DNA of 10,523 bases from a bacterium (GTDB lineage: Bacteria; Gemmatimonadota; Gemmatimonadetes; Gemmatimonadales; Gemmatimonadaceae). Position 1 is the stretch's first letter; the number at the start of each line of letters is the position of its first letter. The notes below the pieces were generated by a model. It had not been told where the DNA came from and did not search any database. It saw nothing but the letters and a program-made list of their open reading frames with translations. The stretch is from NCBI GenBank assembly GCA_021802745.1, contig JAJZRK010000114.1:1-10523 (forward strand). The letters are read 5' to 3'. Below, piece by piece: positions 1 to 5,980 of the stretch. A program made the translations under genes and the position numbers.

Positions 1-8
1 CCATGGGT

Positions 9-39
9 AATATATACATGCCGCCGTCGCGTCACGCAA
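9..39 (-). promoter_or_regulatory. Possible leftward promoter in AT-rich block
   Basis: An AT-rich block at 8-18 stands out in GC-rich surroundings. Read on the minus strand it gives TATATT (9-14) or TATATA (11-16), with TTGCGT (34-39) as a weak upstream hexamer, 19 or 17 nt away. It would drive a gene to the left of the window, which cannot be seen. The match is weak and the call rests on base composition only. Confidence 0.18.
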
Positions 40-155
40 GCCCAGCCAGTCCGTCCCTTTTCGCTGTGACAGACAGCCACACGAGCCCGATCATACCAGC
101 GATTGGGAACGACGCGTTGTATATACCCTCGGATGCACCACGGACACGATACGGC

Positions 156-216
156 GCCAGCGGGGAAACCGCCCCGCTGGCACCGCTGATTCGATCGAGC
201 TACCCGCTATTGCGGG
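156..216 (-). terminator. Two hairpins downstream of mtrB, putative terminator
   Basis: Two stem-loops follow the mtrB stop codon on the minus strand. The first has a 5-bp stem (203-207 with 212-216, loop TATT), 9 nt after the stop. The second has a perfect 10-bp GC-rich stem (156-165 with 172-181, 6-nt loop), extendable by 2 bp past one mismatch. Neither is followed by a U-tract on the minus strand, so this is not a textbook intrinsic terminator. It may be a weak terminator or a 3'-end stabilising structure for the mtrAB transcript. Confidence 0.45.
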
Positions 217-225
217 AAACTCGCG

Positions 226-2568
226 CTAGAACTTGTAGATCAGCTTCACCACGGCCGTGCTCCCCGTGAACGGGCGGTTGCCGTAGCCGGTCGTGATCGC
301 GCCGAGCGGATCCATGCGCGGCACGCCCGGGGTGACGTCCGTCGTCGCGAAGTCCACGATCTCGAACTTCTCGTACCGGTAGCCCAGCCCCACGCCCAGG
401 TTGTCCCTGAACATGTGCCGCAGGTCCACCTTGTACTGCGACCAGGTGTTCGTGACGTTCGGCATCGGGATGAAGCACGACGAGATCCCCGTCGAGCAGG
501 CCCGCGTGTCGAGGGGATCGCGCAGCGCGGCGTTGTCGGGGTTCTTCATCGCCTCGATGCGTGGGCCGGAGTAGGCGTATTCGAGGTCCGAGTCGCTGAA
601 GTTGAACGCGAATCGCACGTCCGTCTTCGGCAGCGCCTGGATCAGGTCGAGCCAGACCCCGGCGTTCTTGACGTGCTCGGAGTTGTCGAGGTACCAGTCC
701 CGCTTCGGGTCGTTCCAGCTGTTGTACGCCGCCGTCGGGCTGTACGGGTTGGCGTTGCGCGACTTCAGGTTCGACGACCACTGGTCCTGCCCGTACATCG
801 CGCCGAACGTGACCTTGTCGTTCACGTAGAAGTTGCCCGTCAGGCTGGCCGACGAGTTGTCCGACTTCAGCATGCCGAACGTGTGGCCTTCGCCGTTGTA
901 GTCGTCGTTCTGCGTGCCCACCGTCAGGTTGAGGTCGAACTTGCTCGACGGCGTCAACCCGAGGACTACCGAGCTCTTGATGCGATCGTAATTCGCCTCG
1001 TCGTAGAAGCGCAGCCCGTCCTGGCCGCCGCCCTCCTGGATATACTCGAGCGAGAACCCGGACCCGACGCGGCGCGTGCTCTCGACGAGCCCGCGAAGCG
1101 AGAAGTACTGGTTCTGGTAGGCGTCGAGTGCGGCGCGGAACGTGTAGTCCGTCATGTCGGCGAACGCGCGATCGTTCCGCTTCACGTCATCGAGGATGTA
1201 CCCGAAGCGCAGGGCCGTGCCGCGGTTGGGCAGCGAGAACGTCGCGCCGGTCTCGACGGTGCTCTGCCGGACGTCCAGGCCCTCGGCCCTCGCCCCCGGC
1301 GCATACTCCGGCACCGCGTCAAAGCGGACGTTGTACGCGCCGTTCCAATGCGGCGTGACGTTGTCGTGATCGTTGAACCGGTACTTCATGTCGAACGCGA
1401 AGTAGTCGGTGGGGCGCGTGGCGAAGTTGATCACCGCGTTGATCCCGTCCACCTGCGCTTGCGCGCTCGGCCGCGGCAGCGCCGCGAGGCCGGGGAAGAA
1501 GGCGTACGTGGCCGACTGCGCGATCTTGGTGTTCGTGGTGAACGGCAGGATGTCCTCATCCTGCGTCATCCGGATGAGCGCGAATTGCCCGTTGAGCGTG
1601 GTGTGTGCCGGCATCTTGTACAGCGCCGTGATGCGAAGCGTATGCATCTGGCTGCTTGGCGCCATCGCCATCCGGCCGAACGCCGGGCCGTTACCGTTGA
1701 GGTACGCACTCGGATCCCACGGACCGCTCGGCGGCACCTTGCCGTTGTCGAAATCCGTCGCGCGCAGCGGGTTGTCCCATTCCATCGTGGGCAGGTTCTG
1801 CTTGAAGAACGAGCCCTCGTATTCGGCGCGGATCATGCCGTACGCGCTCTTGGCGAGTTCGAGCCCGGCGGTGATCTCGTTGACGCCGTTGTCCAGCGTC
1901 ATCGGGAGCTCCTCGGCGTTGTTGAACGCGAAGGCGGCGCCGTACGGCTGGTTGCCCGACTTCTGCACCATCTTGTAGTTGAGATCAAAGCTGGCCAGGC
2001 TGTTGAAATGATACTTCAGCCCCATGTCGAGCGTGCTGCGCTGGGCCGACATCGGGAACTCCGTGGCGATGGAACGATAGATGGACGCCACGTTCGTCGC
2101 CGCGGTGTTGCCGATGCCGACGATCCCCGCTTCCTTGTTCTGCACGCGGGTGCGGAGCGCCGGGTCGAGCGTCCACCTGTTGTTCCCGGCATCGCGGAAC
2201 GGCGTCAGGGTGTTGAACCCGTAGTTCAGCGGCTGGCCGTTGAAGTCGAGGTTGAACTTCGCCTTGCCGAACCGGTTGTAGCTGAACGCGTAATGCTGAT
2301 TGTCGTAGCCGACGTTGGCGGCGCTGAAATCATACGCCACCGCGTCGGTCTCCTTGCCGACGAGAATATTGCTCGCGAGGCCCGACTTCAGGTCCTCGTA
2401 GCGCTGGTACCGGGCCTCGTCGCCCGTCGTCGAGGTTGCCCGGAAGCCGAGCTCCCAGGTCTGCTCCCACGCCGGCTTCGCCGGCGCTGCCGCCTTCTGC
2501 TGCGCCCCCGCCACGCTGGCGGAAGCGAGCACGAGGAGCGCGGCTGAGAAAATGGTGCTGGTGCGCAT
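226..2568 (-). CDS. mtrB: MtrB/PioB family decaheme-associated outer-membrane porin
   Basis: This 780-residue protein is predicted to be the outer-membrane beta-barrel that sheathes the decaheme cytochrome encoded just upstream, so electrons can cross the outer membrane. Residues 1-22 form a signal peptide (MRTSTIFSAALLVLASASVAGA, cleavage after AGA). The rest is rich in alternating polar/aromatic beta-strand segments, and the chain ends in IYKF, a terminal-Phe signal typical of outer-membrane barrels. It is somewhat longer than Shewanella MtrB (about 700 residues). The N-terminal CXXC of Shewanella MtrB is absent; the only obvious cysteine pair (ACSTGISSC) lies near the C-terminus and may be a loop disulfide. 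The ATG at 2568 is preferred over the longer frame opening at 2751 because a purine-rich AGGGAGA site precedes it and the signal peptide begins there; the extension overlaps mtrA. The gap to mtrA is 17 nt, so they form an operon. The family is assigned from the pairing plus the barrel features. Confidence 0.87.
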   Translation of the reverse strand: MRTSTIFSAALLVLASASVAGAQQKAAAPAKPAWEQTWELGFRATSTTGDEARYQRYEDLKSGLASNILVGKETDAVAYDFSAANVGYDNQHYAFSYNRFGKAKFNLDFNGQPLNYGFNTLTPFRDAGNNRWTLDPALRTRVQNKEAGIVGIGNTAATNVASIYRSIATEFPMSAQRSTLDMGLKYHFNSLASFDLNYKMVQKSGNQPYGAAFAFNNAEELPMTLDNGVNEITAGLELAKSAYGMIRAEYEGSFFKQNLPTMEWDNPLRATDFDNGKVPPSGPWDPSAYLNGNGPAFGRMAMAPSSQMHTLRITALYKMPAHTTLNGQFALIRMTQDEDILPFTTNTKIAQSATYAFFPGLAALPRPSAQAQVDGINAVINFATRPTDYFAFDMKYRFNDHDNVTPHWNGAYNVRFDAVPEYAPGARAEGLDVRQSTVETGATFSLPNRGTALRFGYILDDVKRNDRAFADMTDYTFRAALDAYQNQYFSLRGLVESTRRVGSGFSLEYIQEGGGQDGLRFYDEANYDRIKSSVVLGLTPSSKFDLNLTVGTQNDDYNGEGHTFGMLKSDNSSASLTGNFYVNDKVTFGAMYGQDQWSSNLKSRNANPYSPTAAYNSWNDPKRDWYLDNSEHVKNAGVWLDLIQALPKTDVRFAFNFSDSDLEYAYSGPRIEAMKNPDNAALRDPLDTRACSTGISSCFIPMPNVTNTWSQYKVDLRHMFRDNLGVGLGYRYEKFEIVDFATTDVTPGVPRMDPLGAITTGYGNRPFTGSTAVVKLIYKF

Positions 2569-2585
2569 CTCTGTCTCCCTCTCCC

Positions 2586-3545
2586 TTAGCGTAGGAACGC
2601 CTTGCCATTGGCGTTGTTGGAGCCGTGAATCTGCTGGTGGCAGTTCATGCAGGAACGGCCGGTGATCTTGTTGGCGTTCGACGTCGTCGTCTTCACGAAG
2701 CCGTCGTAGATCGTCGGCGGGTGGCGCGACGTCACGTGGCAGCGCTGGCACAGGCCCGGCTGCTTGGCGACGAGCATGCGGTCATTGCTCGACCCGTGCG
2801 GGTCGTGGCAGGTGACGCACGAGTTCGTGACCGGGGCGTGCTCCCAGAGGACCGGTCCGCGCTTCTCCTGGTGGCAGCTCGTGCAGCTCTCGTTGATGGT
2901 GGTGCCGGCGTTGAGCATCCGGACGTTGGCGGAGCCGTGCACGTTGTGGCACGACGAGCACTCCATGTTGCCTTCGCGCACCGGCATGTGATTGAAGCGG
3001 TTCACCTTGTTGGCGATCGCCTGATGGCAGTTGGCGCAGAGCTTGGCCTGCGTCGCTTCCTTGAGCTGCTTCTCGCCCTTCGGGCTGTGCACGCTGTGGC
3101 ACGAGACGCAGCTCACGTTGCGTGCTTCGTGCTTGCTGTTGCCCCAGAAGGCGTGCGAGCTCGTGCTGTGGCAGGTCACGCACGCGGCCGAGGCCTCGTT
3201 GGCGCTGACCTTGTTGAACTGGAGCGGCTTCACCTTCTCCGGATCGTCCGCGTGCTTGCTCCCCGGGCCATGGCAAGACTCGCAGCCCTTGCCGCCCGCA
3301 GGTGTGCGGAGATCGGCGGCCTTGGCGTGCAGGCCGGCCGCCGCCACCTTCTCGTGGCAGCCAACGCAGGTTTCCTGACCCACGAAGGTTGCACCCGAGA
3401 CGGCAGCATCCGCCTTCGGCGCCTTCGCCTGGCCGCTCGCCACGACCGGCGCGAATGCCACCACCGCCGCGAGCGCAGTGCCGACGAGCCAAGTCAGCGG
3501 CCGCATCGAGCGAATGCCACTGCCTCGAACGTTGAGAAATGTCAT
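2586..3545 (-). CDS. mtrA: DmsE/MtrA family periplasmic decaheme c-type cytochrome
   Basis: This 319-residue cytochrome has ten CXXCH heme-binding motifs between residues 60 and 303 (CVGCH, CESCH, CVTCH, CVSCH, CANCH, CSSCH, CTSCH, CVTCH, CQRCH, CMNCH). Both count and length match MtrA/DmsE proteins (Shewanella MtrA is about 330 residues with ten hemes). The C-terminal CMNCHQQIHGSN...FLR block is typical of the DmsE family. A basic N-terminus and a hydrophobic stretch at about residues 17-36 form a Sec signal, so the protein is exported and heme is attached in the periplasm. In the known system MtrA plugs the MtrB barrel and carries electrons between periplasm and cell surface. The ATG at 3545 is chosen because AGGAGG lies 5 nt upstream; the frame also opens at 3602, without such a site. 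It is the first gene of the mtrAB operon. Direction of electron flow (metal reduction or oxidation) cannot be told. Confidence 0.93.
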   Translation of the reverse strand: MTFLNVRGSGIRSMRPLTWLVGTALAAVVAFAPVVASGQAKAPKADAAVSGATFVGQETCVGCHEKVAAAGLHAKAADLRTPAGGKGCESCHGPGSKHADDPEKVKPLQFNKVSANEASAACVTCHSTSSHAFWGNSKHEARNVSCVSCHSVHSPKGEKQLKEATQAKLCANCHQAIANKVNRFNHMPVREGNMECSSCHNVHGSANVRMLNAGTTINESCTSCHQEKRGPVLWEHAPVTNSCVTCHDPHGSSNDRMLVAKQPGLCQRCHVTSRHPPTIYDGFVKTTTSNANKITGRSCMNCHQQIHGSNNANGKAFLR

Positions 3546-3600
3546 GGCACCCTCCTGAGGTGCGCACACGAGTGAAATGCTGTTGCTGCCCGCGTCCTTC

Positions 3601-3638
3601 ATTACCGCCCTGCCAGATGGCAGTCGGGCGCAGGTAAT
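3601..3638 (-). promoter_or_regulatory. Nested inverted repeat in mtrA leader
   Basis: ATTACC (3601-3606) pairs with GGTAAT (3633-3638). Inside it GCCC (3607-3610) pairs with GGGC (3626-3629), and at the centre CTGCCA-GA-TGGCAG is a near-perfect 14-bp dyad (3610-3623). In the mtrA transcript this would fold as one interrupted hairpin ending about 55 nt before the start codon. It could be a leader RNA element or a protein operator. I could not match it to a known riboswitch. Confidence 0.4.
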
Positions 3639-3674
3639 GTGGGAATGAAACCACCTCTCATCTGTCGGGCGAGC

Positions 3675-3703
3675 GTATAAAGTGTTGCCGTACGGACTTT
3701 TAC
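3675..3703 (-). promoter_or_regulatory. Candidate mtrA promoter
   Basis: On the minus strand TTATAC (3675-3680) resembles a -10 hexamer. The AT-rich GTAAAA (3698-3703) sits 17 nt upstream but is a poor -35. The site lies about 130 nt before the mtrA start, which would place the nested inverted repeat in the 5' leader. An overlapping upstream dyad at 3710-3724 could be a regulator site. This is a weak call based on position and AT content. Confidence 0.25.
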
Positions 3704-3943
3704 ACGGCCTAGGGCATGTCCCTACGCGCGACTACTCATCGCGGCGCCGACTCTGCGGCTGCTACGTAGGGCGCCTCGCGCCCGCGTGAAGCGGCGCGCC
3801 CGAAAGACGCGCCGTGGCCGTGACTTGCACGATCCCGTGGGGCGCGAAACGACGTCGGACGGCGGCCGCATCGCTATCAGTGTGTCGTCCTTTGCCTCAC
3901 ACGAGATGCTGCGCCATCGCAGTGGCGCGTCGGTAGTTGTCTC

Positions 3944-4489
3944 GTGCCGCCGCGCGGCGCACCTTCGCTCACGTCGCGTCGCGTCGCGTCGCCGTCGAGT
4001 GGAGTGGAGTGGGCGACGGTCGCGAAGATTCGTGAAGAAGGGCTGCAGCACTCGCGCGTGATGGATCTCGAGTCGTACATGACCGACGTGCTCGGCGCGC
4101 GCCTCACCATGTCGCGCGACATGCAGCGCGCGCAGCAGTGGGCGGCGGCGGAGATGGGGCGCATCGGGCTCGTGAACGTCGCCGTCGAGAAGTTCATGGC
4201 CTTCGGCGTCACCTGGGACAACGACTACGTGTCGCTGCACCTGCTCGAGCCCGACTACACGCCAATGACCGGCTATCCGATTGCGCACACCAATGGCACG
4301 AACGGCAAGGTCGTGGCGGAGGCCGTGCTCGTGGATCTGCAGTCGCGCGCCGACCTCGAGAAGTACCGCGGCCGGCTGCGCGGCAAGGCGGTGCTCGTCA
4401 CGCCGCAGGTGGCCATCAACACCGACGCGATGGCGGCCGGTACGCCGCGGCTCACGGAAGCCGACCTCGCGCGCTCGAGCGCACCGTGA
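3944..4489 (+). pseudogene. M28 family zinc peptidase, N-terminal part (frame-disrupted)
   Basis: The frame carries the N-terminal region of a PA-domain M28 peptidase: VEWATVAKIREEG, then MDLESYMTDVLGARLT and WDNDYVSLHLLEPDY, patterns I recognise from secreted M28 peptidases annotated as peptide hydrolases. It ends early at a TGA (4487-4489), just before the Ala/Pro-rich linker, without reaching the catalytic region, which continues in the next frame (4542-5486). The start is doubtful: GTG at 3944 has no ribosome site and is followed by low-complexity residues encoded by pentanucleotide repeats. No signal peptide is seen, although such enzymes are normally exported. The frame is open further upstream without an ATG. 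A one-base loss near 4473 (after the GCGCGC run) would explain the early stop: restoring it gives ...DLARLERTVIVPP in the next frame. Alternatively a single lost GC dinucleotide there would join directly to the catalytic frame. A sequencing error is possible. Confidence 0.75.
3972..4012 (+). repeat. Two adjacent pentanucleotide repeats near the M28 N-terminus
   Basis: CGTCG occurs four times in perfect tandem (3972-3991), plus a fifth copy after one extra C (3993-3997). It is followed at once by three copies of AGTGG (3998-4012). Both units are 5 nt, so a change in copy number would shift the reading frame. They lie just upstream of, and overlap, the conserved VEW start of the mature peptidase domain, where a signal peptide would be expected. 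Confidence 0.85.
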
Positions 4490-4502
4490 TCGTGCCGCCG
4501 CA

Positions 4503-4538
4503 CCCCGCCGCGCCCCGCCGCGCCCCGCCGCGCCCCGC
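4503..4538 (+). repeat. 10-bp tandem repeat in the M28 linker
   Basis: CCCCGCCGCG is repeated three times in perfect tandem (4503-4532), with a partial fourth copy (4533-4538). It codes for an Ala/Pro/Arg-rich linker between the two halves of the M28 gene. Ten is not a multiple of three, so gain or loss of one copy changes frame. It starts 13 nt after the premature TGA at 4487-4489, so copy change alone would not rejoin the two halves. Confidence 0.88.
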
Positions 4539-4541
4539 GCG

Positions 4542-5486
4542 GTGCGCAATCCCGACCTGCTGACGCCCGTCGAGAAGGTGGCCTTCTACGCCTCGGAGGG
4601 AGTGGCCGTCGTCCTGCAGAGCGACGGCGGCGGCGTCGGCTTCGTGCGAGGCTTCTCGCGCCCTGGCTCCCGCGAGGACGGCTGGTCGCGCGCCGGCATG
4701 CTGGCGTCCCCCGCGATGGTCGCGGTCACGCCGGAGCACCACAACCGGATGTACCGCATTCTCGCGCGGGGCATCCCGGTGAAGATCGAAGTCGAGGTGC
4801 GCAATCGCATCGGCGAGCGGGTGGAGCAGGCGGCGAACATCGTCGGCGAGATTCCGGGGACCGACCTCAAGGACGAGATCGTGATGGTCGGCGCCCATTT
4901 CGACATCTGGCATGCCAGCCCGAACTCCAGCGACAACACCTCCGGGGTTGCCGTCGCCCTGGAGGCGGCGCGCATCCTGAAGGCGATCGGCGTGAAGCCG
5001 CGCCGCACCATCCGTGTCGCCCTCTGGAACGGCGAGGAGCAGGGGCTGTGGGGGTCGCGCGCCTGCGTGCGCACGCATTGCGGCTCGCCCCGCGACTCCC
5101 TGCACCCGCCGACGGCGGCCGACGAGAAGTTCTCGGCATACTTCAACCAGGACAACGGGGCGGGGCAGTACCGCGGCATCTACCTGCAGGGCAACGAGGC
5201 GGCGCGCGCGATGCTCACCGCCTGGATGGAGCCGTTCCGCGACTTCGGCATGACGACGGTGAGCAACCAGAGCGTGGGGAGCACCGACCACATGCCGTTC
5301 GACGATGCCGGCCTGCCGGGCTTCCAGTTCATCCAGGACCGGCTCGCCGGCAGCGCGGGGCACACGAACCTCGACTACCTGGAGACCATCAACCCGAACG
5401 ACCTGATGAAGAACGCAGTGGTGATGGCATCGTACGTGTACCATGCGGCGATGGCGGAGCGTCGCGTGGCGCGAAAGGGGGATTGA
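4542..5486 (+). pseudogene. M28 family zinc peptidase, C-terminal catalytic part
   Basis: This frame encodes the rest of the peptidase, 314 residues counted from the GTG at 4542. The frame is open further upstream, but there it is out of phase with the gene. Residues 1-100 resemble the PA domain (RNPDLLTPVEK, FSRPGSREDGW). The M28 catalytic domain follows, with its metal and catalytic residues in place: H119 and D121 in GAHFD, D131 in SSDN, E165-E166 in NGEEQG, D204 in NQDNG and H274 in AGHTNLD. So the catalytic site is intact and only the junction to the N-terminal half is broken. The family hydrolyses peptide bonds (aminopeptidase or carboxypeptidase) with a two-zinc site, usually outside the cytoplasm. 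The gene ends with TGA at 5484-5486, inside the left arm of a long inverted repeat. Recent decay, variable expression, or an assembly error in the GC repeat would all fit. Whether this half is translated alone is unknown. Confidence 0.82.
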
Positions 5487-5622
5487 GGAGGAGTACAGGG
5501 GCTTGGAAGGGGGGAGGAGTGGAGAGATGAGGGAGGAGAAAGGGAGCGCGGTTGGCGTGCCCCCCTTCTCTCCTCTCTCATCTCTCCACTCCTCCCCCTT
5601 CCAAACCCCTGCACCCCTCCTC
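5485..5622. repeat. Long purine/pyrimidine inverted repeat (hairpin)
   Basis: The left arm (5485-5545) is almost all purine on the plus strand and the right arm (about 5562-5622) is its imperfect reverse complement, separated by about 16 nt (5546-5561). The longest perfect block is 22 bp (5510-5531 with 5577-5598). The other positions show a handful of mismatches and one or two single-base gaps. The left arm begins within the M28 stop codon. It could act as a strong transcript hairpin between the M28 gene and the next operon, or be a copy of a non-autonomous (MITE- or REP-like) repeat. No U-tract follows, so a classic terminator is unlikely. No ORF inside looks real. Confidence 0.9.
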
Positions 5623-5711
5623 ACCCCTGCAGTTGTGCGGTCTTCTCCGACGCCGAAGCAGGGACTTCACCCCACCACCCTCGCCTGATCCCTCCGTTAC
5701 TATGACCCAGT

Positions 5712-5731
5712 CGGTGGTCGAACGACCGCCG
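5712..5731. promoter_or_regulatory. Palindrome, candidate operator of the por operon
   Basis: GGTCG-AA-CGACC (5716-5727) is a perfect 5+5 dyad, extended by CGG (5712-5714) and CCG (5729-5731) past one mismatch to a 20-bp imperfect palindrome. It ends 24 nt before the start of the first gene in the operon. Size and position suit a dimeric repressor such as a TetR- or GntR-type protein, but no regulator gene is present in the window. No confident promoter was found beside it. Confidence 0.4.
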
Positions 5732-5755
5732 CGTCATTACGGAACGGGAAGGCAC

Positions 5756-5980
5756 ATGCTTGTCGCTCCTGTAGTTCCAGCGCGCGCCGCGGACACCCCG
5801 TGCCCCGGCACCGGCGTTCCATGCCAGGTCGCCCAGTGCGACGGCGTGCCCTGCGCCGACGTCACCGTGGATTGCGAGCACTGCGATCGCTCCACCGGCC
5901 GGCTGTGCGACGAGCATCGCGATGCGACCGGCGACGCCTCGAGCGAGACCTCCCGCCCACCGGAAAAACGCCATGCGTGA
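5756..5980 (+). CDS. Small Cys-rich protein, putative metal-binding, first gene of the por operon
   Basis: I do not recognise this 74-residue protein as a named family. It has seven cysteines in its middle part: TPC, VPC, AQC, VPC, VDC, EHC, RLC. The last group reads C-x2-C-x7-C-x2-H (CEHCDRSTGRLCDEH), which resembles a zinc-binding knuckle, B-box-like in spacing. The N-terminus (MLVAPVVPARAA) is only mildly hydrophobic and the C-terminus is polar. ATG at 5756 is preferred because GGGAAGG lies 3 nt upstream; the frame also has an ATG at 5702, without a ribosome site and with the palindrome inside it. Its stop overlaps the start of porG by 8 nt (ATGCGTGA), so translation is probably coupled and the protein may serve the oxidoreductase as a small subunit, a cluster or zinc factor, or a regulator. 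Role is inference; the frame, ribosome site and overlap are seen. Confidence 0.68.
   Translation: MLVAPVVPARAADTPCPGTGVPCQVAQCDGVPCADVTVDCEHCDRSTGRLCDEHRDATGDASSETSRPPEKRHA

Larger units (their letters stand above)
3546..3943. other. Divergent intergenic region, no gene seen
   Basis: About 400 nt separate the divergent mtrA and M28 genes. I see no coding region with a start site, and no tRNA. Long antisense frames here are GC-driven shadows. It holds the mtrA leader inverted repeat (3601-3638), a possible mtrA -10 (3675-3680), a dyad TAGGG-N5-CCCTA (3710-3724), an 8-bp palindrome CTACGTAG (3762-3769) and a 7-bp inverted pair (3720-3726 with 3765-3771). No convincing rightward promoter or ribosome site for the M28 gene was found. 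Confidence 0.6.

Noticed and set aside
3..269. Plus-strand frame of 88 residues at the left edge
   Set aside because: It has no domain or ribosome site and overlaps the mtrB 3' end and its hairpins.
415..2547. Very long plus-strand open frame (710 residues) opposite mtrB
   Set aside because: It is antisense to a gene with a signal peptide and barrel features, is rich in Arg/Val/Ala from reversed GC-rich codons, and has no recognisable domain. The same reasoning removes the other long antisense frames, such as 8831-10354 minus and 6421-7302 minus.
2569..2751. N-terminal extension of mtrB to an upstream start
   Set aside because: The extension overlaps the end of mtrA, is not protein-like, and would bury the signal peptide that begins at 2568.
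3546..3602. N-terminal extension of mtrA to 3602
   Set aside because: The AGGAGG site 5 nt before 3545 and the signal sequence favour the downstream ATG; the extension would also use the region of the leader inverted repeat.
3546..3720. Cyclic-dinucleotide (GEMM) riboswitch before mtrA
   Set aside because: I looked because such riboswitches control some cytochrome genes, but the conserved GEMM core could not be found by eye.
4470..4545. Programmed ribosomal frameshift in the M28 gene
   Set aside because: I see no slippery heptamer with a downstream structure of a known type, and M28 peptidases are not known to use one. Indel or read error at GC repeats is simpler.
5702..5755. Earlier ATG (5702) as start of the Cys-rich protein
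   Set aside because: No ribosome site precedes it and the palindrome would fall within the coding part; the ATG at 5756 has GGGAAGG upstream.
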